A stretch of DNA of 64,000 nt. Source: Helicobacter felistomachi (GTDB taxonomy: Bacteria > Campylobacterota > Campylobacteria > Campylobacterales > Helicobacteraceae). The DNA lies in assembly GCF_030296895.1 (NCBI RefSeq), contig NZ_AP028022.1:1302001-1366000 (forward strand). The letters are read 5' to 3'. A program made the translations under genes and the position numbers. This document shows, piece after piece, positions 34,210-44,052 of this stretch. Under the pieces are notes generated by a model. The model worked only from the letters and a program-made list of their open reading frames with translations, did not search any database and had not been told where the DNA came from. Numbering within the stretch: the stretch's first letter is position 1; each line of letters starts with the position of its first letter.

Positions 34210-36075
34210 CTACTCTTGCATGGCAAGCGTTCTTAGATACCCGTTTTCGCTCAGCATCACATACAGCCGTCCCAACATTTCCTTTTTATCCTCACTATCC
34301 TCTAATAGCTCGCTGTCTTCAATTTTTTGTTTTAAAATCCGCTCGATCTCTTTGGTGTCGTAGTCCAAATCCTCCAAAGCGTCTAAAATCGTTTGGGCTT
34401 GGGCGATGTCGGTGAGTTCATAGCCACTTTCTGTGATTTGCACGCTGCACTCTGTGGGGTGTGTGAATAAATTATGGTGCATGCCCAGCACCTCTTGGTA
34501 AGCCCCCACTAAAAAGAAGCCCAAAAAATAATCCTCTTGGCGCACATCCACATCGTGCAAGAATAGGGGCTTGTCTTTATCAAAGCTGATCTCGCCATCG
34601 CTATCGCATGTGATGTCCCACAAACTCGCGCTCCTTGTGGGCTCTTCATCGAGTTTGTGTAGGGGCATCACAGGAAAGCCCTGTCTTAAGCCCCAATAAT
34701 CGGGCAAGCTTTGGAAAAACGAGCAATTGAGTAAATAGCGCTCTTGCACCTGCTCTTGGATACGGATGATGTCGTTATGATCTTTGTGGCGCAAAAACCC
34801 GATCGCCTTTTTGATGATCAAATGCCCCAACACCTCAGCATTGCTGCGATCTTGTAAATCAATGTAACCCAAATCAAAGAGCGTAAACAGCGACTCCATA
34901 TGATCTAAGCTGTCGTGCAAATACTCAATGGCGTTTTTGCTGTTGATGTTGTGGTATAAATCCTCCATCTCCGCCACTAAGGGGGGGTTGGATTTTTTAA
35001 GCCGCAAGGTGCTTTCGTCATAATCTTGAGAAAATAGTTCTAATACAGGCGCAACCAACACGGCATGTGTGGCGCTGATAAAGCGCCCCGACTCGATAAA
35101 AATGTTAGGCTCTAGCTCTTTTTTATTCTTCACAATCTCTTTTAACAAAAACACCACATCGCCGGCAAACTCTTCTAGGGTGTAGTTGCGCTCGCATTGG
35201 TGTTTGTGCTGCGAATACTCAATGGCTAACCCCCCCCCGATGTTGATGCTATTCAAGTTAAACGCCCCCATTTTACGCAACTCAGCGTAAATGTTGCCCG
35301 CCTCTTTAAGGGCCTTTTTTAAGGGCGTGATGTCGCTAATTTGGCTGCCGATATGGAAGTGGATCATGGAAAGTTGCCCGAGTAGTCCGTGCATTTCCAG
35401 CAGGTGCATGGCTTCTAGTAATTCAGTGCTGGCAAGCCCAAATTTGGCGTGGATGCCCGTGCTTTTGGCCCACACCCCCACCCCCGAGCTGTGTAAGCGC
35501 ACACGGATGCCAATTTTAGGACAAAACTTAACATTTTCGCCAATCGTGTTATTTTCGAGCGCCACTTCAATGATGCTCTTTAATTCACTGAGTCCCTCAA
35601 TGGTGAGTGTGATGTCTGCCCCCATGCTCGCGGCGATGAAGCCTAACTCGATCATCTCTTTATCTTTAAAGCCATTGACGGTGATGGGGGCGTTTTCGTG
35701 GACATACGCCATCGCTAAAATCAGCTCCGCCTTAGAGCCCGCCTCCAGTCCATACGCCCCCTTAAATCGCTCTGAAATCTCCACCAAAGCGTGCACGAAG
35801 TTTGGCATGTGGTTGACCTTTAGGGGGAAGACCGCTTTAAACGCTCCGTTGTAATGGTATTGAGAAATGGCGTGCGAAAACATAGAAAAGAGCTTGTGTA
35901 CTTGTTTGGCGATCAAATGGGGGAAACGCAAAAGCAAGGGGCCCTTAAAGCCCTGCTCGCGCATGTCTAAAACTAATTCCATGAGGCTTGGTTTGTTGCC
36001 GGCATTGACCTTCACTAACCCTTCCTCAATGATAAAATCCTCCTTGCCCCAATAATTCAAACCATAATTTTGCAT
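34210..36075 (-). CDS. speA: Biosynthetic arginine decarboxylase
   Basis: The 621-residue PLP enzyme turns arginine into agmatine. The PLP lysine lies in VFPLKVNHM (residue 86); the glycine-rich INIGGGLAIEY loop and FIESGRFISATHAVL follow, and the C-terminal part has WDITCDSDGEISFD with the active-site Cys-Asp pair. Length is typical of SpeA. A TATACT -10 lies on the minus strand at 36109-36104, and selA is divergent. In Helicobacter, arginine decarboxylation also consumes protons and may aid acid resistance; that is established for other species and inferred here. Confidence 0.93.
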   Translation of the reverse strand: MQNYGLNYWGKEDFIIEEGLVKVNAGNKPSLMELVLDMREQGFKGPLLLRFPHLIAKQVHKLFSMFSHAISQYHYNGAFKAVFPLKVNHMPNFVHALVEISERFKGAYGLEAGSKAELILAMAYVHENAPITVNGFKDKEMIELGFIAASMGADITLTIEGLSELKSIIEVALENNTIGENVKFCPKIGIRVRLHSSGVGVWAKSTGIHAKFGLASTELLEAMHLLEMHGLLGQLSMIHFHIGSQISDITPLKKALKEAGNIYAELRKMGAFNLNSINIGGGLAIEYSQHKHQCERNYTLEEFAGDVVFLLKEIVKNKKELEPNIFIESGRFISATHAVLVAPVLELFSQDYDESTLRLKKSNPPLVAEMEDLYHNINSKNAIEYLHDSLDHMESLFTLFDLGYIDLQDRSNAEVLGHLIIKKAIGFLRHKDHNDIIRIQEQVQERYLLNCSFFQSLPDYWGLRQGFPVMPLHKLDEEPTRSASLWDITCDSDGEISFDKDKPLFLHDVDVRQEDYFLGFFLVGAYQEVLGMHHNLFTHPTECSVQITESGYELTDIAQAQTILDALEDLDYDTKEIERILKQKIEDSELLEDSEDKKEMLGRLYVMLSENGYLRTLAMQE

Positions 36076-36103
36076 GCCAATCCCTATGCATTAATAAGCT
36101 TTC

Positions 36104-36109
36104 AGTATA
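36104..36109 (-). promoter_or_regulatory. -10 box (TATACT) of speA
   Basis: TTAGT followed by TATACT on the minus strand, 29 bases before the speA ATG at 36075. The divergent selA has a TACAAT at 36132-36137 on the plus strand, so two promoters share the short intergenic region. Confidence 0.4.
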
Positions 36110-36163
36110 ACTAAAAAACCCCCTTTTGTGTTACAATTCCCCCTATGAAAACCAACCCCCGCC

Positions 36164-37425
36164 ATGCACGCCCTGCTAAATGCCCCAGCCTTAAAAAACT
36201 ACCCCAAAGACAGCCTGAAATCCCTAGCCACCGCCCTTTTTAAAACGCACCAACAAACCCCCTTTACTTGCACTAATTTAGATGAGTGGGTCGGACTTGT
36301 CAAGGAACGCTACCACGCTTTAATGTCGCCCCCCTTAAAGCCCCTTTACAACGCTACGGGGGTTGTGCTTTCTACAAATCTGGGGCGTGCGTGCCTAGAG
36401 CCTAGCCACTTAAAAGAATTGGAGCTGCTGAGCGGCTATGTCAATCTAGAAGTGGATGACACGGGCAAACGGGCTAACCGCTGCCACTTAGTGCAAGAGC
36501 TTTTAAAAATGCTCTTTGGGGCAGAAGATGCCCTCATCTTAAACAACAACGCCAGCGCCTTAGTCTTGGTCGCGAGTGTCTTTGCGTCCAAAGCCCAAAA
36601 TAAAGAAACTTTACTTTCCTACGGGCAATTAGTGGAGATCGGGGGGCATTTTAGGGCGCACGAGCTTTTAGATTGTGTGACAAACCTTAAATTTGTCGGC
36701 AGCACAAACAAAACCTACCTACAAGACTACCAACACGCCCTAAGCCCACAAACAACGCTCATCGCAACCATCCACTTAAGCAACTTCTTGCAACAAGGCT
36801 TTGTGGCTTCTGTGGGGGCGAAAGAGTTGTTTAAACTTGCCACAGCGCATAAGATTTTATTTTATGAAGACCTAGGGAGCCTACAAAGCGTGCCACAAGT
36901 GCAAAAATCTCTAAAACACGCCCATCTAGTGAGCTTTAGCGCAGATAAACTCTTAGGCAGCGTGCAAGGGGGATTGTGCTAGGGGCTAAAGAGTGCGTCC
37001 AAGCTTTGGCCAAACACCCCCTTTATCGGGCGTTTAGAGCGGATAAAATCCAGCTTTACATGCTTGCAAAAGGTTTGCAAGCCCATATCCAAGGGCAAAC
37101 TAACCCCACACAGAGATTTTTAGCCCAAGATCAAGATGCTCTGTTAAATAAAGCGTTAAAACTCTTGCAACTTTTAGATGGAGTGCCGGCCACACTCATA
37201 GAGACGACCGCTTTAATCGGGGGGGGTGTAGCAGACACAGGGCTTAAAAGCTTTGGTCTGCTCTTAACGCCCAAAAGAGATTTTAAAGAGTTGCACCACG
37301 CCTTACACCAACAAGGGCTAGCCTGTATCCTGCGTTATGATGGGGTGCTTGTAGACACCTTTGCGCTGTTTGAAAAGGACTTAAGCACCATTGCTAAAAT
37401 CGCTAAAGGAGTGCTACAATCCTAG
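36164..37425 (+). pseudogene. selA: L-seryl-tRNA(Sec) selenium transferase, frameshifted at G5
   Basis: The first frame (272 residues) carries YNATGVVLSTNLGRACL, LILNNNASALVLV and the PLP lysine in SFSADKLLGSVQGG (about residue 262). It then stops at 36982. One extra G in the G5 run 36968-36972 gives QGGIVLGAKECVQALAKHP and continues to 37425, for a total of about 420 residues, slightly shorter than usual SelA. SelA converts seryl-tRNA(Sec) to selenocysteyl-tRNA. The same window encodes an FdhA with an in-frame UGA, which needs this enzyme. The frameshift may thus be a reading error, a switch or a recent loss. Confidence 0.8.
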
Positions 37426-37451
37426 CTCTTTGGGCTTGGGGGTTAAGCCTC

Positions 37452-39131
37452 TTAAGTTTTAAACTGGTTGATCTCTGTGTCTAGTTCGGCGGTGGCTGTG
37501 TTGAGCGAGTCGGCTAGACTGATGATTTCTTTGGCATCCTCTAGGGACTCTTCTGTATCTTTATCCACTTGGGTTAAACGCCCGGCCATAGTGCGGATAC
37601 TCTCCCCGGTTTTATTGTAGTCGCTGATGAAAGCGTGGGTGTTTTCCACCACCGCCCCCACCTCTGCACTCATGGTTTTAAAGCGCTCTTGCACCTCCAT
37701 ACTGCCCGCGCTGAGCTCCTCAATTTTCTTAGAATTGAGATTCATTTGGTTGCTGACATCGTTGATCTCTTGCACGATCACACTGATGGTGCTGTTGATC
37801 TCGGCTAAGCTTTTTTGCGTTCTTGCGGCTAAGTTGCGCACTTCATCGGCGACCACCGCAAAGCCCCGCCCGTGCTCCCCGGCTCTTGCTGCCTCAATGG
37901 CCGCATTGAGGGCTAATAAGTTGGTCTGATCGGCGATGTCGTTGATGATGTGCAAAATGCTTTTCACGCTGTCGGCGTTTTTGCTCAGTTGCTCGACCTT
38001 GTTGGCCAACTCCTCCTCCGTTTTAGCCCCATCCAAAATTTGGGTGAGCATCGTGGTTAAAGAGGTGTTGGACTCTTCAATAGAGGCTTGCATTTGCCCC
38101 AATCGGTCCCCCACATCTTTGGCGGCTTGCACCGACTTAGCCACAGAGGCGGTGAGGGTGTTGGTTTCTTGGCAAATATCTTGGACGATTGCGGCATTGC
38201 TCTTGGAGCGCTTGTAAGTGATGTCGATGATGGCTTGCAATCTATGTGCTAAAGATTTGTTATGCACGCTGTTGCTTTTCATGCCCTCTATGCACTTATG
38301 GATTTTCTCCACAAAGGCGTTGATGCTTGTGGCAACTTTGTTCACATCATCATACCCCCTGCGTACTCTCAAGCGTTTCGTTAAATCCTTGTCCCCTTGT
38401 CCAAAGTTGTAAATCCGATCTACAGTTTCTTTGAGGCGTCGGATGATCATAAAATAAAGAGCGACACTAGAAACCAAGATCATGAACAACACCGTTCCGC
38501 CGATCCATACGGTGAGAATCCGCGAATTTTTGATCATCTTCTTTCTTGCATCTTGCTCGACGGCACCAATGTCTTTTAAAATATCGCTGTAATAGCTGGT
38601 CGTTACGATGATCATGTTGCTTGTCGGGTCGTATTGGCTGTAGGCCACTTTAGGTTCAGGCACTCCACCCGCAAATTTAGGCATTTTGTAGCGGGTGTAA
38701 CCCCCGCCTTTTTGTGCCGCCTCTAGGTAGCCACGCACATAATAGACCCCATCGGCACTTTGCAAATTTAACCCGCTTTTACCCACAGTTTCCGGATTCA
38801 CCGGGTCAAAGAGCACTTTGCCCTCTTTATCCACCGCCACCATATAAACCGAATTTGGGTCATCGTTGATGACTTTAAAATAGTCTAGAGTGAATTTGAG
38901 AGCCAAATCTTTAGAGGGCTGTATGCGGTAGAAACGGTGCACTCCAAATTTGATTAGACTAAACATACCCTTTAAGGCATCTTCTTTCTTTTTGATGATG
39001 TCTTGCTCTGCAACATGGATCAATTGCCGTACAAGGACATGCTGCTTATAGTCTGTGAGCAAGACCACCAAGACACCCAACCCAACCAAAGAAAGAAAAA
39101 TATTAAGTAAGATTTTAAGCCCAACACGCAT
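37452..39131 (-). CDS. Methyl-accepting chemotaxis protein with single-Cache sensor
   Basis: The 559-residue chemoreceptor has membrane helix 1 at about residues 6-29, a periplasmic single Cache-type sensor to about 200 ([38 protein letters not shown]), membrane helix 2 at about 205-230, a HAMP segment, and the signalling hairpin with [18 protein letters not shown] and [15 protein letters not shown]. The sensor's GKV.FD and GG-K-P features resemble small-carboxylate or urea-binding Cache_2 domains; the ligand is unknown. It lies convergent with selA and has a TATAAT on the minus strand at 39216-39211, with an A8 run (39183-39190) in the leader. Confidence 0.88.
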   Translation of the reverse strand: MRVGLKILLNIFLSLVGLGVLVVLLTDYKQHVLVRQLIHVAEQDIIKKKEDALKGMFSLIKFGVHRFYRIQPSKDLALKFTLDYFKVINDDPNSVYMVAVDKEGKVLFDPVNPETVGKSGLNLQSADGVYYVRGYLEAAQKGGGYTRYKMPKFAGGVPEPKVAYSQYDPTSNMIIVTTSYYSDILKDIGAVEQDARKKMIKNSRILTVWIGGTVLFMILVSSVALYFMIIRRLKETVDRIYNFGQGDKDLTKRLRVRRGYDDVNKVATSINAFVEKIHKCIEGMKSNSVHNKSLAHRLQAIIDITYKRSKSNAAIVQDICQETNTLTASVAKSVQAAKDVGDRLGQMQASIEESNTSLTTMLTQILDGAKTEEELANKVEQLSKNADSVKSILHIINDIADQTNLLALNAAIEAARAGEHGRGFAVVADEVRNLAARTQKSLAEINSTISVIVQEINDVSNQMNLNSKKIEELSAGSMEVQERFKTMSAEVGAVVENTHAFISDYNKTGESIRTMAGRLTQVDKDTEESLEDAKEIISLADSLNTATAELDTEINQFKT

Positions 39132-39245
39132 TGCCTCACCCCGGTATCTGATCTAGTTTGATGAACGCACAACGCTATTAATAAAAAAAATAACCAAGCA
39201 CGGACCGCGTATTATAACAAAATTCCGCTCTAAATCATTTAAAAC

Positions 39246-39839
39246 CTAAAATCTATAATGAAAGTGCATCCCATAGCGGGCATAGCCTCTGCTGTCCCAG
39301 CCGATCTCGGGGTAAAGCTCCCAGTTGCGGCGGTATTTGGAGGTGAAGAGGTAGGCAAAACCCCAGCCGATTAAAGAGCCGATCACCACTTGTAAAATCG
39401 TGTGTTTCTCTGCCACCACCCGGCTCGCATCGGTTAGAATCGCCAGGGCAATCACGGGGATGGCCGGCTTCCAGCCATAGCGGTAGTAGACAAACCCCGC
39501 CGCGCTCCACGCCCCCCCGGCATGCCCGCTTGGCATCCCCCGCCAGCTATCACAGCAAGGCCGTTTGGCAAAGGGCACATGCGCCCCCCTTGCGTGCGCG
39601 CTTGAAAAAATATTTTTCATTCCATAGATCACCCCTTGCGTAACTAAAGAGCCAATGGCAAGCTCACCCATTCCGCGATAATCGCGCATCCCAAGGCTCA
39701 CCACGCCCACAAACACAGGCATGAGCCGCAAGACATCGCCCATGTCTTCTAAAATCACGGCATCGCGGGAGATCTCAGCGCGTCCCAAATTGCTAAACAA
39801 TAAAAACACGGCAAACAAACGGGATAATTTTTTCAGCAT
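39246..39839 (-). CDS. PAP2-family phosphatase, secreted or membrane-attached
   Basis: ATG 39839 (MLKKLSRLFAVFLLFSNL) is preferred over 39848, which falls inside the promoter. A signal peptide is followed by the PAP2 active site: KRPCCDSWRG, MPSGHAGGAWSA and SRVVAEKH, all catalytic residues present. PAP2 enzymes remove phosphate from lipid A, undecaprenyl pyrophosphate or other lipids; in H. pylori related enzymes remodel lipid A. Which substrate applies here is unknown. A minus-strand TATAAT (39852-39847) ends eight bases before the start codon, so the mRNA is probably leaderless. The gene is divergent from the wecA-like gene. Confidence 0.82.
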   Translation of the reverse strand: MLKKLSRLFAVFLLFSNLGRAEISRDAVILEDMGDVLRLMPVFVGVVSLGMRDYRGMGELAIGSLVTQGVIYGMKNIFSSAHARGAHVPFAKRPCCDSWRGMPSGHAGGAWSAAGFVYYRYGWKPAIPVIALAILTDASRVVAEKHTILQVVIGSLIGWGFAYLFTSKYRRNWELYPEIGWDSRGYARYGMHFHYRF

Positions 39840-39846
39840 AGGGCGC

Positions 39847-39852
39847 ATTATA
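39847..39852 (-). promoter_or_regulatory. -10 box of the PAP2 gene (leaderless arrangement)
   Basis: TGC followed by TATAAT on the minus strand, eight bases before the ATG at 39839. Only 14 bases separate it from the divergent wecA-like -10 box. Confidence 0.5.
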
Positions 39853-39866
39853 GCATTTTGTTAGGG

Positions 39867-39872
39867 TATAAT
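39867..39872 (+). promoter_or_regulatory. -10 box of the wecA-like gene (leaderless arrangement)
   Basis: TTAGGG followed by TATAAT, with the ATG at 39880 eight bases after its end. An upstream in-frame ATG at 39871 lies within the box itself and cannot be the start if this promoter is used. Confidence 0.5.
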
Positions 39873-39879
39873 GCCCTTT

Positions 39880-40846
39880 ATGTTCGCTTACTTTTTACTG
39901 AGTTTTGCTTGTGCTTTGGGGGTGGTTTTTTACGCGAAAAAGTCTGAGATTTTCACCGACAACGCCAACAAGCCCCAAGGCTTCCACACGAAGAAAACCC
40001 CTAGAGCGGGGGGGCTTGGCTTGTTTGTGGTGTTTGTCTTTAGTGGTGGGCTTTTGGGAGTGTGGGGGTTTTTAGGGGGAGTGCTCATTTTTATCAGCGG
40101 CTTTTTAGAGGATTTAAACTTCTCTTTAAGCCCCAAAGTGCGCCTCATCTTACAAAGTCTAGGTGCGCTGGTGGTGGTGCTCTTTGCGCCTTTAATCTTA
40201 AAAGACTTTGCCCCCCTACTTAGTTTGCCCCTAGCTTTAGCCTTGCCCTTTAGTGTGTTCATGCTCGTAGGCGTGGTCAATGCCATGAACATCATCGATG
40301 GCTTTAACGGGCTAGCCGGGGGTTTTGGGGTGTTGGCTTTAGGCTTTATGTATCTAGCCGCCCCAAACCCCTTCATTTTAGCCATGCTCTGCGCCTTGTT
40401 GGGTTTTTTAGTGTTGAACTTCCCTAAGGGTTATATTTTCTTAGGCGATGGGGGGGCGTATCTCTTGGGCTTTATTTTGGGGGTGGGTTTAATGGATTTG
40501 TCGCTTAAGGGGTGTGAGCGTGTGGTTTGGGCTGGCTTTAATGGTCTATCCGGTGACCGAAGTTTTATTTTCTATCACACGGCGTAAATGGCAAAAGCAA
40601 AGGGCGACTTTGCCGGACGCTTTGCACCTACACACTTTGCTGTTTAAAAGCTTGCAAGACAAGCCTAGTTTTTTAAACCCCAACGCCCTAACAGGCTTAA
40701 TCATCGTGCTTGCGAATCTGCCCTTTATGTGGGTGAGTTTTTTATGCCGCAAGCACCCTTATGCCTTGCTGCTTCTCATCGCTCTTTTCGTGGGCTGTTA
40801 TCTCAAGCTTTATGCTAAACTTCAAGGACGGACAAAATGCGCTTAG
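39880..40846 (+). pseudogene. WecA/MraY-like glycosyl-phosphate transferase, frameshifted at G4
   Basis: Starting MFAYFLLSFACALGVVFYAK, the protein has about ten membrane helices and the family motifs TPRAGGLGLF, DNANKPQGFHTKK, AMNIIDGFNGLAGG and IFLGDGGAYLLG. These enzymes attach the first sugar phosphate to undecaprenyl phosphate for O-antigen synthesis; H. pylori has a homologue beside pdxJ-pdxA. At GGGG 40509-40512 the frame shifts; with one G fewer it reads SLKGVSVWFGLALMVYPVTE and runs to 40846, giving about 320 residues. As sequenced the last third, including the conserved cytoplasmic basic loop, is lost. It overlaps pdxJ's start by ten bases. Confidence 0.72.
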
Positions 40847-41613
40847 GATTAAACATCGACCACATCGCCACGCTAAGAGAAGCGCGAAAAATCCACGAGC
40901 CAGACCCGCTAGAAGCGATCTTTATCGCCAAAAATGCGGGCGTGGATTTAATCACTTTGCATTTAAGAGAAGACCGCCGCCACATTCACGAGGACGATGT
41001 GAAAAGCATCCTCAAGCACGCCCCCCTGCCCATCAACGCCGAGTGCGCCATTGACCCTGAAATCACCAAAATTCTATGCCATTTACGCCCCTTTAAAGCA
41101 ACTTTAGTGCCTGAAAGACGGGAGGAGATCACCACAGAGGGGGGGTTAAACTTAAAGCACCCCAAGCTGCAAGACACCATCAAGGCTTACACCGATTGTG
41201 GGGTAGAAGTTGCCCTTTTCATTGACCCGAGTGTGGAAAATTTAGAATCAGCCCTAGCCCTAGGTGTTAAAGTTGTGGAACTACACACAGGCAAGTTTAG
41301 CAATGTGTTTAACACCCTTTACACAGGCTTTAAACACCATAAAAACCGCCTAGATTTACCAAAGGACAACGCCACTTTAAAAGAGATGCTAGAGGCAAGC
41401 TTAGAGGAGCTCGCCCAAAGTGCCTTAAAAGGGCAAGATATGGGGCTAGAAGTGTGCGCGGGGCATGGGCTCAATTATGCGAGTGTGGGCCTAGTCGCTA
41501 AATTGCAAGGCATTCGTGAGCTCAATATCGGGCATGCCATCATCGCTAGGGCGGTCATTGTGGGGCTAGAGCAGGCGATTAAATCCATGCAAGAGGCGAT
41601 TCATGCCCCCTAA
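40837..41613 (+). CDS. pdxJ: Pyridoxine 5'-phosphate synthase
   Basis: The 258-residue TIM barrel joins 3-amino-2-oxopropyl phosphate and deoxyxylulose phosphate to make pyridoxine phosphate. Family segments: LGLNIDHIATLREAR at the start, LITLHLREDRRHI, CHLRPFKATLVPER, AGHGLNY and ELNIGHAIIARA near the end. Full length and intact. It overlaps the preceding gene by ten bases and pdxA by eleven, a tight operon as in H. pylori. Confidence 0.93.
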   Translation: MRLGLNIDHIATLREARKIHEPDPLEAIFIAKNAGVDLITLHLREDRRHIHEDDVKSILKHAPLPINAECAIDPEITKILCHLRPFKATLVPERREEITTEGGLNLKHPKLQDTIKAYTDCGVEVALFIDPSVENLESALALGVKVVELHTGKFSNVFNTLYTGFKHHKNRLDLPKDNATLKEMLEASLEELAQSALKGQDMGLEVCAGHGLNYASVGLVAKLQGIRELNIGHAIIARAVIVGLEQAIKSMQEAIHAP

Positions 41614-42526
41614 AATCGCCATTTCTATCGGGGATATCCAGGGCGTGGGCGCAGAGATCGCCTTGAAGGCACACTCTAGCGTTTGCCAAATTTGCCAGCC
41701 CATCTATTGCGTGCATCAAGAACTCTTGGCGCAAGCCAACACCCTGTTAGGCAACACCTACACCCACGCCCTAGAAAATATGCCGTGTGTCGCCCCCCGT
41801 GCACCCCAACCCACAATCAAACCCGCCCAAGTGGATCGAGAAAGTGGATTTTACAGCCATGCAAGCTTTTTAGAGGCTTTAGATTTGTGCGACAAGGGGG
41901 AGGTTAGCGGGGTTTGCACTCTACCCATCCATAAGCACGCTTGGCAACTAGCAGGCATTGCCACTCCCGGGCACACCGCTCTTTTAAGAGAGCGTTACCG
42001 ACAAGAAGCGATCATGATGCTTGGTTGCCCTAGTCTGTGGGTCGCGCTCTTTAGCGAGCACATCCCCTTAAGTGCCGTGAGCGCAAAGGTGCGCCTAGAG
42101 CCTTTAAAAGAGTTTTTACACACTTTGGCGCAAGTCTTAGACACCCTAGAGCAGATTGTGGTTTTAGGGATCGATCCGCATTGTGGGGACAATGGGGCGA
42201 TTGGGATACAGGACATGGAAGTTAAGGGGGCGATAGCGCAAGCCAACGCCCTTTTAAAAACACCCAAGTTCTTAGGTCCTGTGCCGGCAGATAGTGCCTT
42301 TGCTCCCCGTTTTAGGGCAAATCATAGGCACTTTGTCGCCCTTTATCACGATGTCGGGCTTGCCCCCCTCAAAGCCCTGTATTTTGAAGAGAGCATCAAT
42401 GTGTCTTTAAACTTACCCATCAAACGGGCTTCAGTCGATCACGGCTGCGCCTTTGACATCGCCTATCAAAATCTAGCCAGCACAAAAAGCTATGAGAACG
42501 CCCTTAAGTGGCTTTCACAGCCCTAA
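41603..42526 (+). CDS. pdxA: 4-hydroxythreonine-4-phosphate dehydrogenase
   Basis: The 307-residue enzyme oxidises 4-phosphohydroxythreonine, supplying the substrate of PdxJ in vitamin B6 synthesis. It shows IAISIGDIQGVGAEIALKA at the N-terminus, the metal-binding histidine in TPGHTALLRERY, VVLGIDPHCGDNG and LPIKRASVDHGCAFDIA with the second metal histidine. Intact and of family length. It forms a pair with pdxJ and is convergent with the fdh operon. Confidence 0.92.
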   Translation: MPPKIAISIGDIQGVGAEIALKAHSSVCQICQPIYCVHQELLAQANTLLGNTYTHALENMPCVAPRAPQPTIKPAQVDRESGFYSHASFLEALDLCDKGEVSGVCTLPIHKHAWQLAGIATPGHTALLRERYRQEAIMMLGCPSLWVALFSEHIPLSAVSAKVRLEPLKEFLHTLAQVLDTLEQIVVLGIDPHCGDNGAIGIQDMEVKGAIAQANALLKTPKFLGPVPADSAFAPRFRANHRHFVALYHDVGLAPLKALYFEESINVSLNLPIKRASVDHGCAFDIAYQNLASTKSYENALKWLSQP

Positions 42527-42529
42527 AAA

Positions 42530-43399
42530 TCAGTGTCCCTCTTTCAAATACAAGCTGTGTAGAATTTTCACTTCTTCCAGCTCTTTATTGCCATCGATCA
42601 TGGATTGCAAAGACCCCTTGATCGCAAACACGGACATATAAATATGCACAATGAAAAAGCCCACCAAGACTAGCCCGAAGAAGTTATGCACAAAGGCACT
42701 CAAGCGCAATAAAGAGATTTGATAAAGCCCCAAAAAGTCCGCGATCGCGCTCAAATCCGCGGTGTTAAAATACAAAATCCCCCCGCTGGCGATCATCACC
42801 AGCCCGCCCAAAGTGGCGATCCAAAACCATGTCTTTTGCCCAGCATTGAATTTATAAGCCGGCACGGGCTTATGCTCTTTGCTCAAATACCCGCCCATGA
42901 TGATGAGCCATTTAAAGTCTGCTAGACTTAAGATCATGTCCTTAAGCCACATGAAGAGCATGGGTAAGACAGCCACCATGAAGATCACACAGCCCACGCT
43001 GTGCGCAACTCTGCAATAGCGCACACATGCTCCCCCGCCAAAAAAAGCTCCAAAGATCATGATAAGCCCTGTGGGGACAAGCACAATAAAGGAAATCCCG
43101 GCGATCCAGTGGATGATGCGGTTAAAGAGCGTAAAAAAAGGGATTTTCTGCCCGCTGTGCTTAAACTGCTTGGGACCGATGACTAGATAATGCATTAAAA
43201 AGCCTAAGCTCACACCCAAAACCACTGCCAAAAACAGCCACATAAAATAATGCCCCTGCCAAAGCGTCCAAAGCTGACCGAGTTGGCCGGTTTGGGTTTG
43301 TCCGTAGGGTAGAATGCCTAAAATGCGCTCTTGATCGAGGGGCGTGCTCTGCGCGTTTAAGACCCCAACTAAGCCAACAAATAGAGACTTTTTCATCAA
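42530..43399 (-). CDS. fdhC: Formate dehydrogenase gamma subunit (cytochrome b556)
   Basis: A signal-like N-terminus (MMKKSLFVGLVGVLNAQS) is followed by a periplasmic stretch and four to five membrane helices with histidines suited to bind two b-type hemes (RIIHWIAGISFI, AHSVGCVIF, FVHNFFGLVLVGFFIVHIY). This subunit anchors the formate dehydrogenase and passes electrons to menaquinone. 289 residues. It is last in the fdhABC order on the minus strand, five bases after fdhB. Confidence 0.9.
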   Translation of the reverse strand: MMKKSLFVGLVGVLNAQSTPLDQERILGILPYGQTQTGQLGQLWTLWQGHYFMWLFLAVVLGVSLGFLMHYLVIGPKQFKHSGQKIPFFTLFNRIIHWIAGISFIVLVPTGLIMIFGAFFGGGACVRYCRVAHSVGCVIFMVAVLPMLFMWLKDMILSLADFKWLIIMGGYLSKEHKPVPAYKFNAGQKTWFWIATLGGLVMIASGGILYFNTADLSAIADFLGLYQISLLRLSAFVHNFFGLVLVGFFIVHIYMSVFAIKGSLQSMIDGNKELEEVKILHSLYLKEGH

Positions 43400-43404
43400 C
43401 CCCC

Positions 43405-44043
43405 TTAAGGTGTCGCGCCCTCTAGTTGGTGCGCGGCTTTGGTTTTAAAGTCTTGGGCGTTGGCGTATTTAGCCATGACTCTTTTGCGGTAGATGTCGGC
43501 AATGCTCAAGGCATCGCCCACTAACAGCGCGTTGGTCGAACAAGTCGCCGCACACATGGGCACTTGACCGCTGGCGATGCGGTTGACCCCATAAAGCTCC
43601 ATTTCTTTTTTGGAGTGTGTGGGCGCGGGACCCCCAGCGCACATGGTGCACTTATCCATCACGCCGCGCACGCCAAAGGCCCCATCTCTAGGAAATTGCG
43701 GCGCGCCAAAGGGACAAGCATATAAGCAATACCCACAGCCAATACAGGTTTCTTTGTTGTGTAAGACAATGCCGTCTTCTCGAATGTAAAAGCAATCCAC
43801 CGGGCAGACCTGCGCGCAGGGCGCGTCCGTGCAGTGTTGGCAGGCAATGGAGATAGATTTTTCTTTGCCCTCCACACCCTCATAAAGGGTGATGACCTTA
43901 CGCCGATTCAAGCCCACTTCTAGCTCGTTAGAGTGCGAGCAAGCCACAGAGCAGGCAAAACAGCTAATGCAGCGGTTGTCGTCACAATAAAACTTCATGC
44001 GGTTGGCGTTTGGGATTTGTTTGCTAGGCGCAATATTTGCCAT
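43405..44043 (-). CDS. fdhB: Formate dehydrogenase iron-sulfur subunit
   Basis: The 212-residue protein carries four cysteine clusters for 4Fe-4S centres, e.g. CDDNRCISCFACSVAC, CQHCTDAPCAQVCPVDC, CIGCGYCLYACPFG and CTMC with a later CAATCS. It relays electrons from the catalytic subunit to the cytochrome. Its ATG has a strong TTAAGGAGAG site upstream, and it lies nine bases after fdhA. It has no own signal peptide, as expected when it is exported together with the Tat-directed FdhA. Confidence 0.93.
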   Translation of the reverse strand: MANIAPSKQIPNANRMKFYCDDNRCISCFACSVACSHSNELEVGLNRRKVITLYEGVEGKEKSISIACQHCTDAPCAQVCPVDCFYIREDGIVLHNKETCIGCGYCLYACPFGAPQFPRDGAFGVRGVMDKCTMCAGGPAPTHSKKEMELYGVNRIASGQVPMCAATCSTNALLVGDALSIADIYRKRVMAKYANAQDFKTKAAHQLEGATP

Positions 44044-44052
44044 GTTCTCTCC

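Noticed and set aside
36145..36163. ATG at 36145 as an upstream selA start or leader peptide
   Set aside because: It is in another frame, lacks conserved sequence and has no ribosome site; the SelA frame begins at 36164.
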